From: an uncultured Acetatifactor sp.
GTDB lineage: Bacteria; Bacillota; Clostridia; Lachnospirales; Lachnospiraceae
Reading direction: 5' to 3'
Length of the DNA: 57,579 nt
Assembly: GCA_910585015.1 (NCBI GenBank)
Contig: CAJUCT010000030.1
Location: forward strand, 1 to 57,579
In this document: piece after piece, positions 15,695 to 24,950 of the stretch
Position numbering within the stretch: the stretch's first letter is position 1
Layout of the letters: each line of letters opens with the position of its first letter
Translations under genes and position numbers: made by a program
The notes under the pieces: model-generated
Database searches by the model: none
What the model saw: only the letters and a program-made list of their open reading frames with translations
Told to the model about the DNA's origin: nothing

Positions 15695-16351
15695 ATGGCA
15701 TCGGAAAAGAATTTGGACTACCGGGTGGTGCTTGAGGGCGGACAGGGGGAGATTGTGGAAAAAAAATCCCGCTTTATCGCCACGGTGCGCAGGGTGGAGA
15801 CCGAGCAGGAGGCGGCGGCCTTCATTGAGGAGATAAAGAAAAAATACTGGGACGCCAGACACAATTGCAGCGCCTTCGTCATCGGCGGCAGGGGGGAGTT
15901 GACCCGGTGCAGCGACGACGGGGAGCCCAGCGGCACGGCGGGCAGGCCCATGCTGGAAGTGCTGCTGGCGGAGGGGATCCGCAATGTGGCGGTGGTGGTC
16001 ACCCGGTATTTCGGCGGAACGCTGCTGGGCACGGGCGGGTTGGTCAGGGCCTACACCCAGGCGGTGAAGGCAGGACTGGACAATTGCATAGTGGGCGTTA
16101 TGACACAGGGGCTGGAGATCGGTCTGCAGACAGACTACAACGGCGTTGGAAAGGTCCTCTACATATTGGGGCAGCATGGTCTGGAGCCTGTGGACAGCCA
16201 GTATGGGCAGGAGGTGCTGCTGACTCTCAGGATTCCTGCGGACCAGGCCGCGGGCCTGCAAAAAGAACTGGTGGAAGCCACCTGCGGCAGGATCCATTGG
16301 GAGTGTAAAAAAGAAATAAGTTTTGTTGACAAGAAAAGGACACAATCGTAA
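15695..16351 (+). CDS. yigZ: YigZ/IMPACT family protein
   Basis: 218 residues. The IMPACT (UPF0029) N-terminal domain is marked by KKSRFIATVRRVETEQEA and the signature RCSDDGEPSGTAGRP (~69-83), followed by NVAVVVTRYFGGTLLGTGGL; the C-terminal part is the ferredoxin-like DUF1949 domain. Eukaryotic IMPACT regulates Gcn2 through ribosome-associated contacts; the bacterial role is not settled, although translation-related functions have been suggested. ATG 15695 follows AGGGGG. The mgtE promoter lies in its last codons. Confidence 0.9.
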   Translation: MASEKNLDYRVVLEGGQGEIVEKKSRFIATVRRVETEQEAAAFIEEIKKKYWDARHNCSAFVIGGRGELTRCSDDGEPSGTAGRPMLEVLLAEGIRNVAVVVTRYFGGTLLGTGGLVRAYTQAVKAGLDNCIVGVMTQGLEIGLQTDYNGVGKVLYILGQHGLEPVDSQYGQEVLLTLRIPADQAAGLQKELVEATCGRIHWECKKEISFVDKKRTQS

Positions 16352-16354
16352 AAT
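16326..16354 (+). promoter_or_regulatory. Promoter of mgtE
   Basis: TTGACA (16326-16331), 17-bp spacer, TAAAAT (16349-16354), overlapping the yigZ stop. It gives a leader of ~117 nt before mgtE. Confidence 0.75.
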
Positions 16355-16395
16355 AGACAGGTAAAAAGTGTTTCTCGGAAAGGCGGTGGTTTTTT

Positions 16396-16500
16396 ATGAA
16401 GAGCAGTAAAAGCAGTAGCGAGCCCGTTCCCGGGCGAAGTTGTAGCCACATAGAAAATCATCATAAGGAGAAATGCTATGGAGCAGTTAAAGGAATTTGA
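16396..16500 (+). CDS. Possible 34-residue leader ORF overlapping the mgtE start
   Basis: ATG 16396 to TGA 16498-16500, in another frame from mgtE and overlapping its first codons. AAAGGCGG lies ~10 nt upstream. The peptide is polar (MKSSKSSSEPVPGRSC...). The same leader contains a GCCCG/CGGGC hairpin at ~16421-16435. Leader peptides control some Mg2+ transporters, but nothing here proves translation. Confidence 0.25.
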   Translation: MKSSKSSSEPVPGRSCSHIENHHKEKCYGAVKGI

Positions 16501-17827
16501 GACAATACAGGAGCTGCTGCAGACGCAGCAGTATACCAGACTCCGCCAGCTGTTGGTGGATCTGAACGACGCGGATATCGCCGCGTGTATGGAAGAACTG
16601 CCGGAACAGAGTATGGTCAAGGCTTTCAGAATCCTGCCCAAAGATCTGGCGGCGGATATTTTTTCCTATCTGGATGTGGATCTGCAGCAGATGGTTATCA
16701 CCTCCCTGACGGACCGAGAGGCGGCCAGCATCATCGACAATCTGATGGCCGATGACGCCGTGGATCTGCTGGAGGAGATGCCTGCAAACGTAGTGAAGCG
16801 CCTGTTGGAAAATGCCAGCCCGGAGACTCGCCGGGATATTAACCATCTGCTGCGGTATCCCGAAGATTCCGCGGGCAGTATCATGACCGTGGAATATGTG
16901 GATCTGAAGGAGAATCTGACGGTGGAGGGCGCCATCGACCGGATCCGCAGAGTGGGGCTGGACAGCGAGACCATCAATATCTGCTATGTGCTGGATGCCC
17001 AGCGCAAGCTCCTGGGCACGGTGGCGCTGCGCTATCTGCTGCTCAGTCAGCCCGATGAGACTATCGGGGACATCATGCATGAGAACGTGGTGTCCGTACA
17101 CACCCATACCGACCAGGAGGAGGTTGCCCATCAGTTCCAGAAATACGGCTTTACAGCCATGCCGGTGGTGGACAATGAGAATCGTCTGGTGGGCATTATC
17201 ACCGTGGACGATATCGTGGATGTCATCGAAGAAGAGGCCACCGAGGATATGGAAAAGATGGCGGCGCTGGTGCCCAGTGACAAGCCTTATATGCGCACCT
17301 CCGTGTGGGAGACCTACAAAAAGAGGATACCCTGGCTGCTGCTTCTGATGGTGTCCGCCACCTTTACCGGCAGCATCATTACCTCCTTTGAGGACGCCCT
17401 CAGCGTCTATGTGGCGCTGACTGCGTTTATTCCCATGCTGATGGACACCGGCGGCAATGCGGGCGGACAGGCCAGTGTGACCATTATCCGCGGCCTTTCC
17501 CTGGGGGAGATCGGCTATGGGGACGTGCCCAGGATCCTGTGGAAGGAACTGCGCACGGCCGTCCTCTGCGGCGGTACGCTGGCGGCGGCCAATTTTGCCA
17601 AGCTGATGCTGTTCGACCGGGTGGGGCTGGCAGTGGCCCTGGTGGTATGTCTTACTTTGGTGGCGGCGGTGGTGATGGCTATGCTGGTGGGATGTCTTCT
17701 GCCCATGGCGGCCAAAAAGCTGGGCTTTGATCCGGCGGTGATGGCCAGCCCTTTTATCACCACCATAGTGGACGCACTGTCACTTTTGGTATATTTTCAG
17801 ATCGCCGGGCTTGTGTTGGGACTATAG
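16478..17827 (+). CDS. mgtE: Magnesium transporter MgtE
   Basis: 449 residues, standard length. N-terminal superhelical domain (1-130, with LPEQSMVKAFRILPKDLAADIF), two CBS domains (~135-200 with AGSIMTVEYV; ~200-258 with MPVVDNENRLVGIITVDDIVDVI), a plug helix, then five TM helices (~285-449). The pore segment TAFIPMLMDTGGNAGGQASVTIIRGL is typical. MgtE is a Mg2+-gated channel that closes when Mg2+ occupies the CBS/N domains. ATG 16478 has AAGGAGA upstream. It has its own promoter and leader; I did not see an M-box. Confidence 0.95.
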   Translation: MEQLKEFETIQELLQTQQYTRLRQLLVDLNDADIAACMEELPEQSMVKAFRILPKDLAADIFSYLDVDLQQMVITSLTDREAASIIDNLMADDAVDLLEEMPANVVKRLLENASPETRRDINHLLRYPEDSAGSIMTVEYVDLKENLTVEGAIDRIRRVGLDSETINICYVLDAQRKLLGTVALRYLLLSQPDETIGDIMHENVVSVHTHTDQEEVAHQFQKYGFTAMPVVDNENRLVGIITVDDIVDVIEEEATEDMEKMAALVPSDKPYMRTSVWETYKKRIPWLLLLMVSATFTGSIITSFEDALSVYVALTAFIPMLMDTGGNAGGQASVTIIRGLSLGEIGYGDVPRILWKELRTAVLCGGTLAAANFAKLMLFDRVGLAVALVVCLTLVAAVVMAMLVGCLLPMAAKKLGFDPAVMASPFITTIVDALSLLVYFQIAGLVLGL

Positions 17828-17866
17828 TATTGAGAAGAACTTGAGAAGGGATTCGGAGACGCGCGG

Positions 17867-18733
17867 ATGAGCAAATATTGTGTCAGTGAGGACAATTCCA
17901 TACAGATCGAGGAGATGAATCCCACTTTTCTGTTTACATGGAAGGGAACCCGGACGGCGGCGGGGGAGGCATATCATTGCCATGACATCGTGGAACTGGC
18001 CTTTGTGTTGTCCGGCACGGGAAAATACCATATCGAGGGACAGATTTACGATGTGGGCGAGGGCGATCTGCTGTTTTTTAAGCCCGGTGTACATCACCAG
18101 GCCCTCTATGTGCCCGAGGCGGAGGTGCCCACCACGGAATTTTTTGTAGGATTCTGCGATGTGCAGCTGCCGGGCCGGGAGCCGGGAGATGTGCCGCTGC
18201 CCGGCGGGGGCTATATCCTGCACACCGGCGGGGAACTGCGTCAGCGGATCTTTCGGATCTGCTCCTCCATGGAGGCGGAGAGCGCCCTGTGCTGGCCGGG
18301 GCGATACCATATGCTGAAGACATATCTGATGCAGCTGCTGCTGTTGATATTGAAGGAACAGTCGCCTGCGCCCCAGACCAGGAAGGGGTATTCCTTCGAC
18401 TCGGTGAACAAAAAATATGTGGTGGAGCAGATCGTAAGTTACTTTGAGGACCACTACAGCGAGAAGATATCCCTGGATACCATTGCGGAGAATATGTATT
18501 TAAGCCCTTTTTATATCTCCAAGATTTTCAAGAGCGAGACGGGGGATACCCCCATACGGCATCTGATCGGTATCCGCTTGGAACGGGCCAGGGAACTGCT
18601 GGTAGAGGAGCGGGAGATGTCCATCCAGGAGGTGGCTGCCGCCGTGGGCTATGACGACGCATATCACTTCAGCAAGCTCTTTAAAAAATATTATGGGAAA
18701 TCCCCCTCTCAGATCCGCAAGAACGATGTCTGA
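17867..18733 (+). CDS. AraC-family transcriptional regulator
   Basis: 288 residues. The N-terminal half (~20-160) is a cupin-type sensor (YHCHDIVELAFVLSGTGKYHIEGQIYDVGEGDLLFFKPG), as in carbohydrate-responsive AraC proteins. The C-terminal ~100 residues have two helix-turn-helices: ISLDTIAENMYLSPFYISKIFKSETG and MSIQEVAAAVGYDDAYHFSKLFKKYYGKSPSQIRK. It begins 39 bp after mgtE. No sugar operon adjoins it, so the target is unknown. Confidence 0.9.
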   Translation: MSKYCVSEDNSIQIEEMNPTFLFTWKGTRTAAGEAYHCHDIVELAFVLSGTGKYHIEGQIYDVGEGDLLFFKPGVHHQALYVPEAEVPTTEFFVGFCDVQLPGREPGDVPLPGGGYILHTGGELRQRIFRICSSMEAESALCWPGRYHMLKTYLMQLLLLILKEQSPAPQTRKGYSFDSVNKKYVVEQIVSYFEDHYSEKISLDTIAENMYLSPFYISKIFKSETGDTPIRHLIGIRLERARELLVEEREMSIQEVAAAVGYDDAYHFSKLFKKYYGKSPSQIRKNDV

Positions 18734-18787
18734 GGACATGATTCCTTGATAGAAAAATAACAAGCTGTATTTTTTTAGGTGCAGCTA

Positions 18788-18815
18788 TTGCATGTGGCCG
18801 GAAATCTGCTAGAAT
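18788..18815 (+). promoter_or_regulatory. Promoter of the DUF1905/C39-like gene
   Basis: TTGCAT (18788-18793), 16-bp spacer, TAGAAT (18810-18815). Confidence 0.55.
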
Positions 18816-18848
18816 GGAAGTACAAACTATTGGCGGAGGTTACAGGGT

Positions 18849-19517
18849 ATGAGGTATTTTTTTGAGTCAAAGATCGAGAAGAAGGAAAAGGGCTACATGA
18901 TCCAGATTCCCTTCAACATCTGGGAGGTGTGCAAGCAGCGGGATGTTATTCAGGCGGACGTGGTGCTGGACAACGCCATCATCGACTGTGAGTTGATCCC
19001 CCAGGAGAAGGGCAATTATCAGATTCATATCGAGGATGAGGATGCGGTCAAGGTGGACTTGGGGAAGAGCCACAAGATTCTGCTGCATGTGACTGGCAGT
19101 CTGATCAAGATGGATCAGAACAGCCCCTACAGTTTTGAGAATCCCATTCGTAAAATTGACAGCGTGAATGTGATCATTCAGCCGGAAGACGGTCTGTGCG
19201 GCCAGTCCTGTGTGGCCATGCTGGCGGGAGTCACCATTGCGGAGGTTATCAGCGTCATGGACTGCCGGGAGTGGCAGGGTACTATGGGCAGGGTGATTTC
19301 TGCATTGAACTACTATGGCATTGACCACACGGATATCATCGTATACACAGAGGGACGTCCCACCGTATTGCCCAAGTGCTGTATCATGATGGAGAAGATG
19401 GGGCGTTTCTGCCACTATCTGGTACATTTTGACGGCAAATTCTATGACTCCAATCTGGGAGTGCTGGAGGAGTACGACATGAGCAAGCTGTTGGGATATC
19501 TGGAAATCAAGTGCTGA
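18849..19517 (+). CDS. DUF1905-like domain fused to a C39-like cysteine peptidase domain
   Basis: 222 residues. Residues 1-90 (KGYMIQIPFNIWEVCKQRDVIQADVVLDN...KILLHVTGSLIKM) read like the DUF1905 beta-barrel. Residues ~108-222 resemble a papain-like C39 domain: the Q-x(n)-GLCGQSCVAMLAG segment holds a candidate catalytic Cys, CHYLVHFDGKFYDSN the candidate His and Asp. There is no signal peptide, so it probably acts inside the cell. C39 domains usually cleave double-Gly leader peptides of exported peptides, but no transporter or precursor is nearby; a non-peptidase role is possible. Both assignments rest on motif reading only. Confidence 0.65.
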   Translation: MRYFFESKIEKKEKGYMIQIPFNIWEVCKQRDVIQADVVLDNAIIDCELIPQEKGNYQIHIEDEDAVKVDLGKSHKILLHVTGSLIKMDQNSPYSFENPIRKIDSVNVIIQPEDGLCGQSCVAMLAGVTIAEVISVMDCREWQGTMGRVISALNYYGIDHTDIIVYTEGRPTVLPKCCIMMEKMGRFCHYLVHFDGKFYDSNLGVLEEYDMSKLLGYLEIKC

Positions 19518-19533
19518 CAGGATAGAATGTGCA

Positions 19534-19566
19534 GGGGAGCCGGACATAGACGCGGCTCCCCCTTTT
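19534..19566 (+). terminator. Terminator
   Basis: GGGGAGCCG (19534-19542) and CGGCTCCCC (19553-19561), then CTTTTTAG. Confidence 0.9.
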
Positions 19567-19654
19567 TAGTTTAATGCCGGTCAGCGGGAGACGGTTATCT
19601 GTTTATAATTGCGGCAGCCGTCGGCGTGTATGCTCAGCTGCGGCGTTTGGAAAA

Positions 19655-19819
19655 ATAATTGAATATAGGCGATTGCGAAACTATTTCCGCAAGTGACGGG
19701 ACTGGTCAATATATACAAAAACGGGCTCCGATGCAGTGGCAAGTCGCCCTTATTTTGTATATATTGCCCATTCCCTGTTCCAGAAAAGAGGCGTTTCGCA
19801 AACGCCTAATAATTGAATA
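19655..19819. mobile_element. MITE-like palindromic element with 11-bp target duplication
   Basis: The element (19666-19808, 143 bp) has 16-bp terminal inverted repeats: TAGGCGATTGCGAAAC at the left and GTTTCGCAAACGCCTA at the right (one mismatch). It is flanked by identical direct repeats ATAATTGAATA at 19655-19665 and 19809-19819, as expected of a target-site duplication. An inner perfect 14-bp inverted repeat (19707-19720 with 19753-19766) and further partial pairing mean the whole element can fold into one hairpin. It encodes nothing. The flanks up to the groE promoter (19820-19954) and 19567-19654 show no gene. Confidence 0.85.
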
Positions 19820-19954
19820 AATAATAAGGAAAGTTTATAATTCTAAAATAAGTATAAAATCCCTTCAAACCGTCAAAAATGAGTAAATATTAGAAAAAGG
19901 GAGAAAATGCGAGGTAAGTCCATGGATAGATAATCTAAATCCGTTTTAATGCAG

Positions 19955-19983
19955 TTGCAAACCGCCGCATATGAAACTAATAT
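19955..19983 (+). promoter_or_regulatory. groESL promoter
   Basis: TTGCAA (19955-19960), 17-bp spacer, TAATAT (19978-19983); the start is predicted at ~19990. Confidence 0.7.
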
Positions 19984-19995
19984 ATGTTCCAGAGA

Positions 19996-20022
19996 TTAGC
20001 ACTCGACATAAAAGAGTGCTAA
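19996..20022 (+). promoter_or_regulatory. CIRCE operator (HrcA site)
   Basis: TTAGCACTC-N9-GAGTGCTAA, a perfect CIRCE element just after the predicted transcription start. HrcA repression of groESL relieved on heat shock is the established meaning of this site; hrcA itself is not in the window. Confidence 0.97.
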
Positions 20023-20055
20023 CAATACAAAGAATCAGTTAAGGAGGCAGACAAT

Positions 20056-20340
20056 ATGAAGTTAGTACCCTTAGGCGACAGAGTCGTATTGAAGCAGCTG
20101 GTGGCGGAGGAAACCACCAAGTCCGGCATCGTGCTGCCCGGACAGAACAAGGAGAAGCCCCAACAGGCTGAGGTGATCGCGGTTGGCCCCGGCGGCGTGG
20201 TGGACGGTAAGGAAGTAAAGATGGAGGTCAAGGTCGGCGATCAGGTCATCTTCTCCAAGTACGCAGGCACGGAAGTGAAGCTGGAAGAGGACGAGTACAT
20301 CATCGTGAAGCAGAATGACATTCTGGCTGTTATCCAATAG
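20056..20340 (+). CDS. groES: Co-chaperonin GroES
   Basis: 94 residues, full length. MKLVPLGDRVVLKQL, the mobile-loop region EETTKSGIVLPGQNKEKPQQAEVIAVGPG, and VKVGDQVIFSKYAGTEVKLEEDEYIIVKQNDILAVI match the 10-kDa chaperonin. It forms the heptameric lid for GroEL. AAGGAGG is upstream. First gene of the CIRCE-controlled operon, 34 bp before groEL. Confidence 0.97.
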   Translation: MKLVPLGDRVVLKQLVAEETTKSGIVLPGQNKEKPQQAEVIAVGPGGVVDGKEVKMEVKVGDQVIFSKYAGTEVKLEEDEYIIVKQNDILAVIQ

Positions 20341-20374
20341 TTAATTATTTTTAGAAAATGGAGGCGTAATCATT

Positions 20375-21997
<1,623 letters not shown>

Positions 21998-22084
21998 GGC
22001 TGCCGTATAAAGATGTGAACCTTATCGCAGCGGGGCAGATTACAAATATTGATTGAGCTTGCTGGAATAAGCTATTATTCGGGG

Positions 22085-22110
22085 GCGCCGGGATTGTCCG
22101 GCGCTCCTTT
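22085..22110 (+). terminator. Terminator after groEL
   Basis: GCGCCGG (22085-22091) pairs with CCGGCGC (22098-22104), followed by TCCTTT. Confidence 0.65.
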
Positions 22111-22138
22111 GCCGCATGCGGCGCCGAAATTCTTTGAC

Positions 22139-22202
22139 ACTACACAACGCCAGAATTTACCGTACTGCACTGGTTAAACGTATATGGCTGGCGTTATGTA
22201 GT
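22139..22202. repeat. 15-bp inverted repeat of unknown role
   Basis: ACTACACAACGCCAG (22139-22153) and CTGGCGTTATGTAGT (22188-22202) differ from perfect complementarity at one base, around a 34-nt loop that itself has partial TTTACC/GGTTAAA pairing. No T-run. It could be a small decayed palindromic element. The rest of 22111-22304 holds no gene. Confidence 0.55.
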
Positions 22203-22304
22203 CAGGTTGCTCGGAAAGTTTAACTGTTAGGCAGTTTACATTGTCATTTCGGGCAATATGGTATATCATAGGTTTATCGACAAACGCGGAGGGGAGCGGG
22301 GGAT

Positions 22305-22355
22305 ATGGACCGATATTTTAACACAGAAGGTTCAGGCGAACCGGAGGAAAAATGA
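22305..22355 (+). CDS. Possible 16-residue ORF coupled to the phosphatase gene
   Basis: ATG 22305 follows GGGGAGCGGGG and the frame ends at TGA 22353-22355, overlapping the next start as ATGA. The peptide opens MDRYFNTEG, which resembles the N-terminus of a family of Lachnospiraceae AAA-ATPase-like proteins (M-x-x-FNTEG/AGPC...). It may be the relic of such a gene whose start region now precedes the phosphatase, or chance. Confidence 0.3.
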   Translation: MDRYFNTEGSGEPEEK

Positions 22356-22897
22356 AGAAATTGTATTTTGCCCGGCATGGGCAGACAATATGGAATGTGG
22401 AAAACAAAATATGCGGCGCCACGGATATCGCCCTGACGGCGCTGGGACACGAACAGGCGGACGAACTGGGACGGCTGATTGGGGCAGGGAATTATGAGAT
22501 TGATGAGATCTTGTATTCACCGCTGATTCGGGCTGCCGAGACTGCCCGTCATATCCATGAGATCACCGGGATTCCCCTGCGGGAGGAGATACGCTTAAAG
22601 GAGCAGAATTTCGGAAAATGGGAGTCCACCCCACGGGACGGGGCAAAGTTCCAGGCGGCCAAGGCCCAGTTTGTAAACCGCAACGAGGGCGGCGAATCCA
22701 TGATGCAGATGGCCCAGCGGATATACAATCTGTTGGACGAGCTTAAAGCACAGCGTTGGGAGAAAAGCTATCTGCTGGTAGCCCACAACGGGATTGCCCG
22801 GATTGTGCAGTCCTATTTCCACGATATGACCAATGAGGAATTTGCGGCCTTCGGCATCGGCAACTGCCAGGTGCTGGAGTATGAGTGGCAGGAGTGA
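22352..22897 (+). CDS. Histidine phosphatase (phosphoglycerate-mutase-like)
   Basis: 181 residues. The phosphohistidine motif is YFARHGQTIWN (His at residue 9); the second conserved Arg/Glu are in SPLIRAAETARHI and LKEQNFGKWE, and the second catalytic His in LVAHNGIARI. This branch contains broad-specificity phosphatases as well as cobalamin- and sugar-phosphate enzymes, so the substrate is not predictable. GGAGG precedes ATG 22352. Confidence 0.88.
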   Translation: MKKLYFARHGQTIWNVENKICGATDIALTALGHEQADELGRLIGAGNYEIDEILYSPLIRAAETARHIHEITGIPLREEIRLKEQNFGKWESTPRDGAKFQAAKAQFVNRNEGGESMMQMAQRIYNLLDELKAQRWEKSYLLVAHNGIARIVQSYFHDMTNEEFAAFGIGNCQVLEYEWQE

Positions 22898-22929
22898 AAC
22901 CGGAAAAACGTATCACAATGCGAATAACA

Positions 22930-22957
22930 TTGACTTTTGGCGGGAGAATTGTATAAT
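22930..22957 (+). promoter_or_regulatory. Promoter of the RloAB-like pair
   Basis: TTGACT (22930-22935), 16-bp spacer, TATAAT (22952-22957); the transcript starts at ~22964. Confidence 0.75.
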
Positions 22958-22987
22958 AAAAACATAAAAATGTTAGGCGGTGGAAAT

Positions 22988-24229
22988 GTGCTGATATCTT
23001 ATAAATTTAAAAATTTTTGCTCTTTTGCTCAGGAGGCAGAGTTTGATCTTTTGGCGCCAGCCAATAAAGTGAAAAACCGATTCCGGGATAACTATATTGA
23101 GACAAAAAAGGGATACGATATATTAAAAACAGCGGTGGTGATTGGAGAAAACGCCGGAGGAAAGACGAATTTTATTAACGGCCTTTTCTTCTTAAAAAGC
23201 CTGTTTGAAAATAATAAGACGGTACATGCATATAAAGGTTATATAAATATTAATCATCTGGAGATACCATCAGATGAAAAGCCTGGTACATTGCAGGAAT
23301 TTGATATTCAGGTGCTCGGTGATACGGGGACTGTCTATCACTACAATTTACAGATTGACGAATACTGCATTGTCAGCGAGGAATTTTCATATAGAAATGA
23401 GAAAAACAGCCGGGAAAAAGCCGTTTTGTTTCTTGAGCGAGGGAGCATGGATATCAAGAATGCTGAGAGGCGCATAACGGTCAGTGTCAACTACAATATC
23501 TGTGTAAAAAATTCAAAGCGAGAGATAGAGGAGTTGTTTGCGCAGCCAACTCATACCAGGGAGAACGTGGGCCTTTTTATCACGAAATTGGCCATTTTAG
23601 GGGACGAGCACGCGCTTGAATTTGTTGGCTGGATGAACGACAGGCTGATCGTGGAGAGCCAGAGCAATGATTACTCCCTGTACAGAGAATGGCAGAATGT
23701 GGAGGAGGACGTAAGGATCATTCAGGATCCACGTTTTTTAGATATTCTGCGGATGGTGGATTACAGTATCTGCGACATTGAGATAGATGAGGAAAAGCCG
23801 TTTAGAAACAGCAGGATCATTCGCAAAACGAAAGACGGAAAGATTTTTCCCAGAGAGCTTAAAAGCGATTCAGGGGGCGTCAGGGAGTTTTTTGCCTGGG
23901 CCGTTCAGCTTTTCCGCGTGGTATATGAAGATAAAGTGATCTTTGCGGACGAGATGGATCGGGTCATTAATCCCATTCTGGCAGAGCGGATGATTGCGTT
24001 TATTAACGGGAAAGACCACAGAGGCCAATTTGTTTTTTCCAGTCACAATGTATTGCACCTTGATCTCAAAAATAACATGAAAGAACAGATTTATTTTGTG
24101 ACAAAAAACAGGGACAGTTTGGATTCCGAACTGTATTCACTTGCCGATTTCCCCGAAGTAAGATATGAGACGGCCAAGGTATATGAATTTTATATGAAAG
24201 GGATTTTGGGAGGAACCGCTTTTGAGTAG
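22988..24229 (+). CDS. AAA/ABC-type ATPase (RloA-like), probable phage-defence component
   Basis: 413 residues from GTG 22988, preceded by AGGCGG; in-frame TTG 22937 lies inside the promoter and ATG 22970 is a weaker choice. It begins LISYKFKNFCSF, typical of AAA_15/AAA_21 ATPases of the OLD/RloA type. Walker A is GENAGGKTN (~53-61), the signature SDSGGVREFF, Walker B VIFADEMDRVINP (~317) and the H-loop FSSHNVLHL (~350). With the RloB-like TOPRIM protein, which overlaps its 3' end by 8 bp, it forms a two-gene ATPase-nuclease unit like RloAB and, more distantly, PARIS (AriA/AriB). A+T content and codon use differ from the neighbours, suggesting transfer. Confidence 0.85.
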   Translation: MLISYKFKNFCSFAQEAEFDLLAPANKVKNRFRDNYIETKKGYDILKTAVVIGENAGGKTNFINGLFFLKSLFENNKTVHAYKGYININHLEIPSDEKPGTLQEFDIQVLGDTGTVYHYNLQIDEYCIVSEEFSYRNEKNSREKAVLFLERGSMDIKNAERRITVSVNYNICVKNSKREIEELFAQPTHTRENVGLFITKLAILGDEHALEFVGWMNDRLIVESQSNDYSLYREWQNVEEDVRIIQDPRFLDILRMVDYSICDIEIDEEKPFRNSRIIRKTKDGKIFPRELKSDSGGVREFFAWAVQLFRVVYEDKVIFADEMDRVINPILAERMIAFINGKDHRGQFVFSSHNVLHLDLKNNMKEQIYFVTKNRDSLDSELYSLADFPEVRYETAKVYEFYMKGILGGTAFE

Positions 24230-24866
24230 ACCAAGGAGAGCGTTACGGAAAAAGTTTGTCATTTTTTGTGAAGGAGATACAGAGTATAATTATATAGATG
24301 CAATGAGGCTTAAGCAGGGGGTAGAATTGGCGCTTAAGCCGATCAATATGCAGGGCGGCGGTTATACGAATTTCTTAGATGCGATCAGAAAAGAGGCGAG
24401 CAATAATTGTCTTGCTAAGTTCATTATTATTGATTTTGACAGGGTTAAAAAGCATTCAGGGGAGTTGCCTAAATTAATGGAACTCCTAAGGTATTGCGAA
24501 TTACAAAATGACAGCGGAAGGATCCCTCATTTCCTGATATTGGATAATCCGGATTTTGAGTATATTGCCTGTTTACATATTGCGGATTATCGGGAACAGG
24601 ATGCGGAAAAATATATTGAGCGGGATCTTGGCTTTGGCAAGATAGAGAAATTTAAGGCTATGAGAGACGTTTATGATTATCTTAACGCAGGGGATAATTC
24701 CTGTCATTTGATGCTTTCCAGATTGCGGAAAAAAATTGTAATAAATCGTTACCGGGTAAATAAATCAAATTTTGAAATTAAAATCACTGGCACAGAGTTA
24801 GTATGGGAGCATGGGAACGAGAGAGGATCAAATATAAACGAGTTTTTTGAAATTATTGATTGGTAG
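24222..24866 (+). CDS. RloB-like TOPRIM-fold protein, probable toxic effector of the pair
   Basis: 214 residues. TTG 24222 is the likely start, with GGGAGG at ~24208, overlapping the ATPase gene. RKKFVIFCEGDTEYNYIDAM near the N-terminus is the TOPRIM acidic motif 1 (Glu), and FIIIDFDRVKKHSG (~66-79) the D-x-D motif; both fit RloB (PF13707). PDFEYIACLHIADY is a further conserved block. In related systems the ATPase holds the TOPRIM nuclease in check until a phage trigger appears, after which it stops translation or growth, e.g. by tRNA cleavage. The target here is unknown. Confidence 0.82.
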   Translation: MSRPRRALRKKFVIFCEGDTEYNYIDAMRLKQGVELALKPINMQGGGYTNFLDAIRKEASNNCLAKFIIIDFDRVKKHSGELPKLMELLRYCELQNDSGRIPHFLILDNPDFEYIACLHIADYREQDAEKYIERDLGFGKIEKFKAMRDVYDYLNAGDNSCHLMLSRLRKKIVINRYRVNKSNFEIKITGTELVWEHGNERGSNINEFFEIIDW

Positions 24867-24950
24867 AGTGATTAAGGAGCATTGGAACAAGGAATACAGT
24901 GACTGACGAGATAATTATAGAATAGCCTATGGGCAGGAGAGAGGAAAACA

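Noticed and set aside
16361..16477. M-box Mg2+ riboswitch before mgtE
   Set aside because: Too short and without the conserved M-box blocks.
22134..22160. TTGACA at 22134 as a promoter
   Set aside because: No acceptable -10 at 16-18 bp spacing.
22937..22987. Longer start for the RloA-like ATPase
   Set aside because: TTG 22937 lies between the -35 and -10 of the promoter, so it cannot be transcribed from it.
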